From assembly GCF_050859505.1 (NCBI RefSeq), contig NZ_CP193934.1:2914001-2978000 (forward strand): 64,000 bases of DNA. The letters are read 5' to 3'. Below the pieces are notes generated by a model, which worked only from the letters and a program-made list of their open reading frames with translations, was not told where the DNA came from and ran no database searches. Positions 60,905 to 64,000 of the stretch are shown one piece after another (positions within the stretch are counted from its first letter, which is position 1; every line of letters begins with the position of its first letter). A program made the translations under genes and the position numbers. This stretch comes from Marinirhabdus sp050859505. GTDB lineage: Bacteria > Bacteroidota > Bacteroidia > Flavobacteriales > Flavobacteriaceae.

Positions 60905-63208
60905 TTAGTTTTTCAAGACTCTTTTGATCCTGGATTTTCCGGTAGCAGCGTCTCTCAACATTAAAAAATAAATGCCAGCTTGTAAGGTAGCCACATTGGT
61001 TATTGTTGTTTGTATAGTTTCTTCTGAAACCGTTATATTCAATTTCTTTCCCTGAATATCGAACAATTGTATTTCAGAAAAGTTTTGTAAACGACTGTGT
61101 TGAATGGTGATTGTTTCAGAAAACGGATTTGGAAACACTAAAATTTCAGCGTTTTTGGAACTATCAGAAACCGCTAAAATACCTCCTGTAAAATTTGAAA
61201 TTTGAAAATCGTCAAAATAAAATCCGTCACCAGGTCTTGCTCCATCCGTAACCATTGCAAAACGAAATTGTACGCTTTCAGCTTCAGAAAAGCCGGAAAG
61301 ATTAATAGATGCTACGGTCCAGTCTTCATTTTCCTGATAGGTACGCAACGAAAACCAGTCGACACCATTATTGGTAGAAATTTGAAAGGATACACTATCC
61401 ACTCCAACGAGCGAATGCTTATATGCAAATTGTACCAAGGGTCCTTCTAACCCTATTAAATTGAAAGTTTCATTAAGCTGAAAATAATTTTCTGTATTAT
61501 TTTCACTATTTGCATTGCTACTATCTCCAAAGCATTGTGCGCCGCTAAAAGAGTCGTCTGTATTTATGCTCCAATTAATTCCAGTTCCACTAGCGGTCCA
61601 GTTGGCTGCACCACTTTCGGCATTATCTTTAAAAATGAGTTCTTTCTCACCTACAAATACAGGTATTTCCAGGGTTTCATTAGGAATACCGTCCTGGATT
61701 GTGGTCACCGTAATGGTAAAAGCACCTCCTTCAAATTGAGGATCCAGCGAAAACTGAAAAGGCATAGCAGCATTATCCTTTTTCTGCCTTACAGGAATGT
61801 TACCAAAACTGTTTGCCGTTGGCGATAGTACACCTGTAGCATCGGTTTGTACTACAACGCTAACGTTGTTTGCCGTAGCTCCTACTCCAATGTTTTTTAC
61901 TTCAACCACCAACTCAAAACTTTCTCCAGGCGCCACAGTACCTAAAATTTCATACGATTGAACATCCAAATAAGCGCCCGCGATATAAGTCTGGAACATA
62001 AACGGGCGCACATTTTCTGCCACTAAATCGAAAATGGTACTTTCTGGTGGCCAAAATCCGTTTCCACCAATCTCTGGGGTCCATCCATACATAGCTTCAG
62101 AATGCATATAATCCCTGGTTGTGCCGCAGGAAGTGTACCCTAACATCTGAAAAGTGACTCCATAACTGTACTCATTTTCATCTAAAAAAGCCGAAGCCCA
62201 TTCAGAATAGATATCGAATGCTGGAGGTGACGTATCAAACCCGTAGGGCATTAAATACGTTCCTGCTGTAGAATGGGTGGAGAAAGCTGTTTTAGGTTGC
62301 GTTAATGCCAATACATCTCTAATTGCTTTGGTTTCTGGTTCAGAAAAAGCTGCAAAGCCTCTGTAGATTTCGGAGCAAGGATTTGAACTAGAACAACTAT
62401 CATCGGTTGCATACCCAAACCCATAATTTCTATTTAAATCTACCCCGAAACAACCTACGATGGTCTGGCTTCGGTTTTTACGCCATAGGCCGCCGCCATC
62501 TGGATTTGTAGTCTCATTGTACACGTAACCATCTGGATTTACTACGGGAACAAAATATATTTCCCGATTATCTACTAAAAATTTTACGGAAGTATTTGTC
62601 TCATAATTTTCTAACAACCAAAACATATAGTTTATAGTAGTTGCCATAGATAACGGTTCGCGTGCATGATGCAAGGCATCAAAATGAGCAGTAGGTTCTG
62701 GTTCGTCTACATCTGGGTTATCACTAATTTTAACCATCCAAATATCCCTGTTCTCTTCCGTAACACCAATACTATTTTTTGCAGTGATTAGATTTGGGTA
62801 TTTTGTTCTCATCTCATCCAATTTGCTTACAACTTCGTCATACGTATAAAAACCTCCCATAGAACCAAGATCAAAACCCGCTGCAACATTTTCAGATTTT
62901 ACTGGGTTTGGATTTTTATTTCTATCGGTTTGCTGTAAGGTATTGTAGTATTCTTTGTAATTGGGAATGGTTATTTCTAGAGCATATTTTTCATTTTGAA
63001 GTGCCTGTAATTCGGAAGGTGTCACAAAAAAACGAATTCCGTCTTTCCAATTTCCCTGATAATGGTCTATAGCATACCCCTTTTGTACGAGTTCTTGTAT
63101 TTCTTCGACTGAATTTAAAATAATTTTCACTTCAGAATACATACTAGATTGTCCCAATGCCTGAAAAAACAGCGAAAGCAAGGATATGATAAGAATGAAA
63201 TATTTCAT
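60905..63208 (-). CDS. T9SS-secreted M14 zinc carboxypeptidase
   Basis: 767 aa with a signal peptide (ILIISLLSLFFQALGQ). The peptidase M14 domain spans about residues 115-420: zinc ligands in ALHHAREPLS (H-x-x-E) and FSTHSTAG (His), substrate Arg in VDLNRNYGFG, and the catalytic Glu in TPEIGGNGF. A CARDB-like domain (ILGTVAPGESFELVVEVKN), a MAM/jelly-roll-like region (FKDNAESGAANWTASG, GDGFYFDDFQ) and a C-terminal T9SS type A sorting domain (VFPNPFSETITI, IQLFDIQGKKL, AGIYFLMLRD) follow. It should digest peptides outside the cell for amino-acid uptake. The small membrane gene upstream (9-bp gap) is likely co-transcribed. Confidence 0.93.
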   Translation of the reverse strand: MKYFILIISLLSLFFQALGQSSMYSEVKIILNSVEEIQELVQKGYAIDHYQGNWKDGIRFFVTPSELQALQNEKYALEITIPNYKEYYNTLQQTDRNKNPNPVKSENVAAGFDLGSMGGFYTYDEVVSKLDEMRTKYPNLITAKNSIGVTEENRDIWMVKISDNPDVDEPEPTAHFDALHHAREPLSMATTINYMFWLLENYETNTSVKFLVDNREIYFVPVVNPDGYVYNETTNPDGGGLWRKNRSQTIVGCFGVDLNRNYGFGYATDDSCSSSNPCSEIYRGFAAFSEPETKAIRDVLALTQPKTAFSTHSTAGTYLMPYGFDTSPPAFDIYSEWASAFLDENEYSYGVTFQMLGYTSCGTTRDYMHSEAMYGWTPEIGGNGFWPPESTIFDLVAENVRPFMFQTYIAGAYLDVQSYEILGTVAPGESFELVVEVKNIGVGATANNVSVVVQTDATGVLSPTANSFGNIPVRQKKDNAAMPFQFSLDPQFEGGAFTITVTTIQDGIPNETLEIPVFVGEKELIFKDNAESGAANWTASGTGINWSINTDDSFSGAQCFGDSSNANSENNTENYFQLNETFNLIGLEGPLVQFAYKHSLVGVDSVSFQISTNNGVDWFSLRTYQENEDWTVASINLSGFSEAESVQFRFAMVTDGARPGDGFYFDDFQISNFTGGILAVSDSSKNAEILVFPNPFSETITIQHSRLQNFSEIQLFDIQGKKLNITVSEETIQTTITNVATLQAGIYFLMLRDAATGKSRIKRVLKN

Positions 63209-63217
63209 GTAGCCTAT

Positions 63218-63421
63218 TTATTTTTTTTTATTTCTGACTCGTAAAAACAACAATAACAATATTATCACTGGTAAAACGATATATATAAGAATATCTGCTG
63301 TTTTAGTTAAATCTATAGGCGTATTATCGTCTGGATTTGGCAAATTGGTAGGTATTTGAGCTAATGTATTAGTGACAAAAACTACTACTATACTCAATGA
63401 AATAAAAAATTTACGGTTCAT
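63218..63421 (-). CDS. Small membrane protein
   Basis: 67 aa: a signal peptide (FFISLSIVVVFVTNTLAQ), a Pro/Asn/Asp-rich linker, one membrane helix (ILIYIVLPVIILLLLFL) and a basic tail RVRNKKK. The layout resembles small proteins that accompany secreted hydrolases in this phylum. Function unknown. It precedes the carboxypeptidase gene by 9 bp on the same strand. Confidence 0.7.
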   Translation of the reverse strand: MNRKFFISLSIVVVFVTNTLAQIPTNLPNPDDNTPIDLTKTADILIYIVLPVIILLLLFLRVRNKKK

Positions 63422-63561
63422 AGCTAACGAAATTTAGACCCTAAAATACTAAAATCGCACAAAAATGCACTTTTTTTTAACAAATAGTGTTAAGTATTTG
63501 GATTTGTCAAATATTGGAGTTACTATGGAGGGTTATTATAATTTAAAATCCTAGAGAATAT

Positions 63562-64000
63562 ATGAGACAACTCAAAATTACAAAGCAAGTTACCAACAGG
63601 GAAACTAAGTCGTTAAACAGCTATTTGCAAGATGTGAGCAAGATAGACATGATTACTGCCGAAGAGGAAGTAGAGTTAGCGCAAAGAATTAGAACAGGAG
63701 ATCAACGAGCATTAGACAAGTTGACGCGATCTAATCTTAGGTTTGTAATATCGGTTGCTAAGCAATACCAAAATCAGGGGTTGCGTTTACCAGATCTTAT
63801 TAATGAAGGAAACGTTGGTTTGGTGAAAGCCGCCAAGCGTTTTGACGAAACCCGTGGTTTCAAATTTATATCGTATGCGGTATGGTGGATTAGACAATCT
63901 ATCCTCCAAGCGTTAGCAGAACAATCTAGAGTGGTTCGTTTACCTCTTAACAAGATTGGAGATATTAATAAAATTAGAAAAGCATCTATCCATTTAGAGC
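63562..64000 (+). CDS. rpoD: Primary RNA polymerase sigma factor (RpoD/SigA), 5' part
   Basis: The ATG at 63562 opens a frame that runs off the right edge (146 codons visible). It starts MRQLKITKQVTNRETKSLNS, then region 1.2 (YLQDVSKIDMITAEEEVELAQRI) and region 2 (NLRFVISVAKQYQNQGLRLPDLINEGN, GFKFISYAVWWIRQSI). This is the short, region-1.1-less primary sigma typical of Bacteroidota (about 287 aa in full), which recognises the TAnnTTTG promoters noted in this window. The rest lies outside. Confidence 0.95.
   Translation, partial: MRQLKITKQVTNRETKSLNSYLQDVSKIDMITAEEEVELAQRIRTGDQRALDKLTRSNLRFVISVAKQYQNQGLRLPDLINEGNVGLVKAAKRFDETRGFKFISYAVWWIRQSILQALAEQSRVVRLPLNKIGDINKIRKASIHLE

Noticed and set aside
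1..64000. CRISPR arrays, rRNA genes, riboswitches
   Set aside because: No regularly spaced repeats, no rRNA-like stretches and no cobalamin or other riboswitch core were found on reading both strands; a covariance-model scan would settle the riboswitch point.

Overview
The window is AT-rich DNA that fits a marine-type member of the Flavobacteriaceae (Bacteroidota). The pointers are four secreted proteins with type IX secretion (T9SS) C-terminal sorting domains, a one-piece hybrid two-component regulator with a Reg_prop/Y_Y_Y sensor, TAnnTTTG-type -7 promoter elements, a short RpoD-type sigma factor, menaquinone genes, and lipoproteins with a Cys lipobox. No rRNA, CRISPR array or plasmid/phage structural genes are visible. 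One tRNA (Pro, GGG) is present.

Layout. (1) 1-1.5 kb: a tyrosine recombinase cut by the left edge, pointing away from a tRNA-Pro gene whose 3' end faces it. This is the usual arrangement at the end of a tRNA-integrated element, most of which lies outside the window. (2) 1.6-16.4 kb: surface and regulatory genes on both strands: a cadherin-like lipoprotein, a methyltransferase, a leucine-rich-repeat lipoprotein, a large hybrid two-component regulator, a TPR/HTH regulator and two T9SS cargo proteins. A degenerate copy of the end of the nearby pccB gene lies at 10.3-10.4 kb. (3) 16.4-26.8 kb: propionyl-CoA metabolism. The carboxylase (beta subunit, biotin carboxylase, biotin carrier) is on the minus strand and methylmalonyl-CoA mutase (small and large subunits) on the plus strand. 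Together they would convert propionyl-CoA to succinyl-CoA, with the epimerase missing here. A sugar dehydrogenase, cytochrome c, uridine kinase and an FtsB/DivIC-like division protein sit between them. (4) 26.9-31.1 kb: a menaquinone cluster (thioesterase, menF, menD) followed by a CvfB-like RNA-binding protein. (5) 31.1-39.1 kb: hydrolase, LRR protein, BASS transporter, T9SS esterase, acetyltransferase and a very large BNR-propeller protein.

(6) 39.1-49.9 kb is the accessory island and the most interesting part. Two unrelated IS110-family transposase genes flank a tight five-gene minus-strand operon: a small HTH regulator, an 868-aa protein joining an HSP90/MutL-like ATPase to a histidine-kinase core, a response regulator, an HNH nuclease and an N6-adenine DNA methyltransferase. 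This reads as a restriction-like defence system governed by a phosphorelay. I do not recognise it as a named system. Around it are a 23-bp direct repeat, imperfect foldback sequences, structured non-coding DNA that could encode IS110 bridge RNAs, and a PIN-like orphan with a repeated palindromic upstream motif.

(7) 49.9-64 kb returns to core genes: a FemAB/GNAT-like protein, the pyrR-pyrB-STAS-like-rnz operon, a PepSY-like lipoprotein, rlmF, a divergent MsrA with a small partner, a DUF1456 protein, a pseudouridine synthase, an XRE/membrane pair, a T9SS M14 carboxypeptidase, and the start of the primary sigma factor gene at the right edge. Short dispersed repeats occur at several places, including one inserted in frame in the mutase small-subunit gene.
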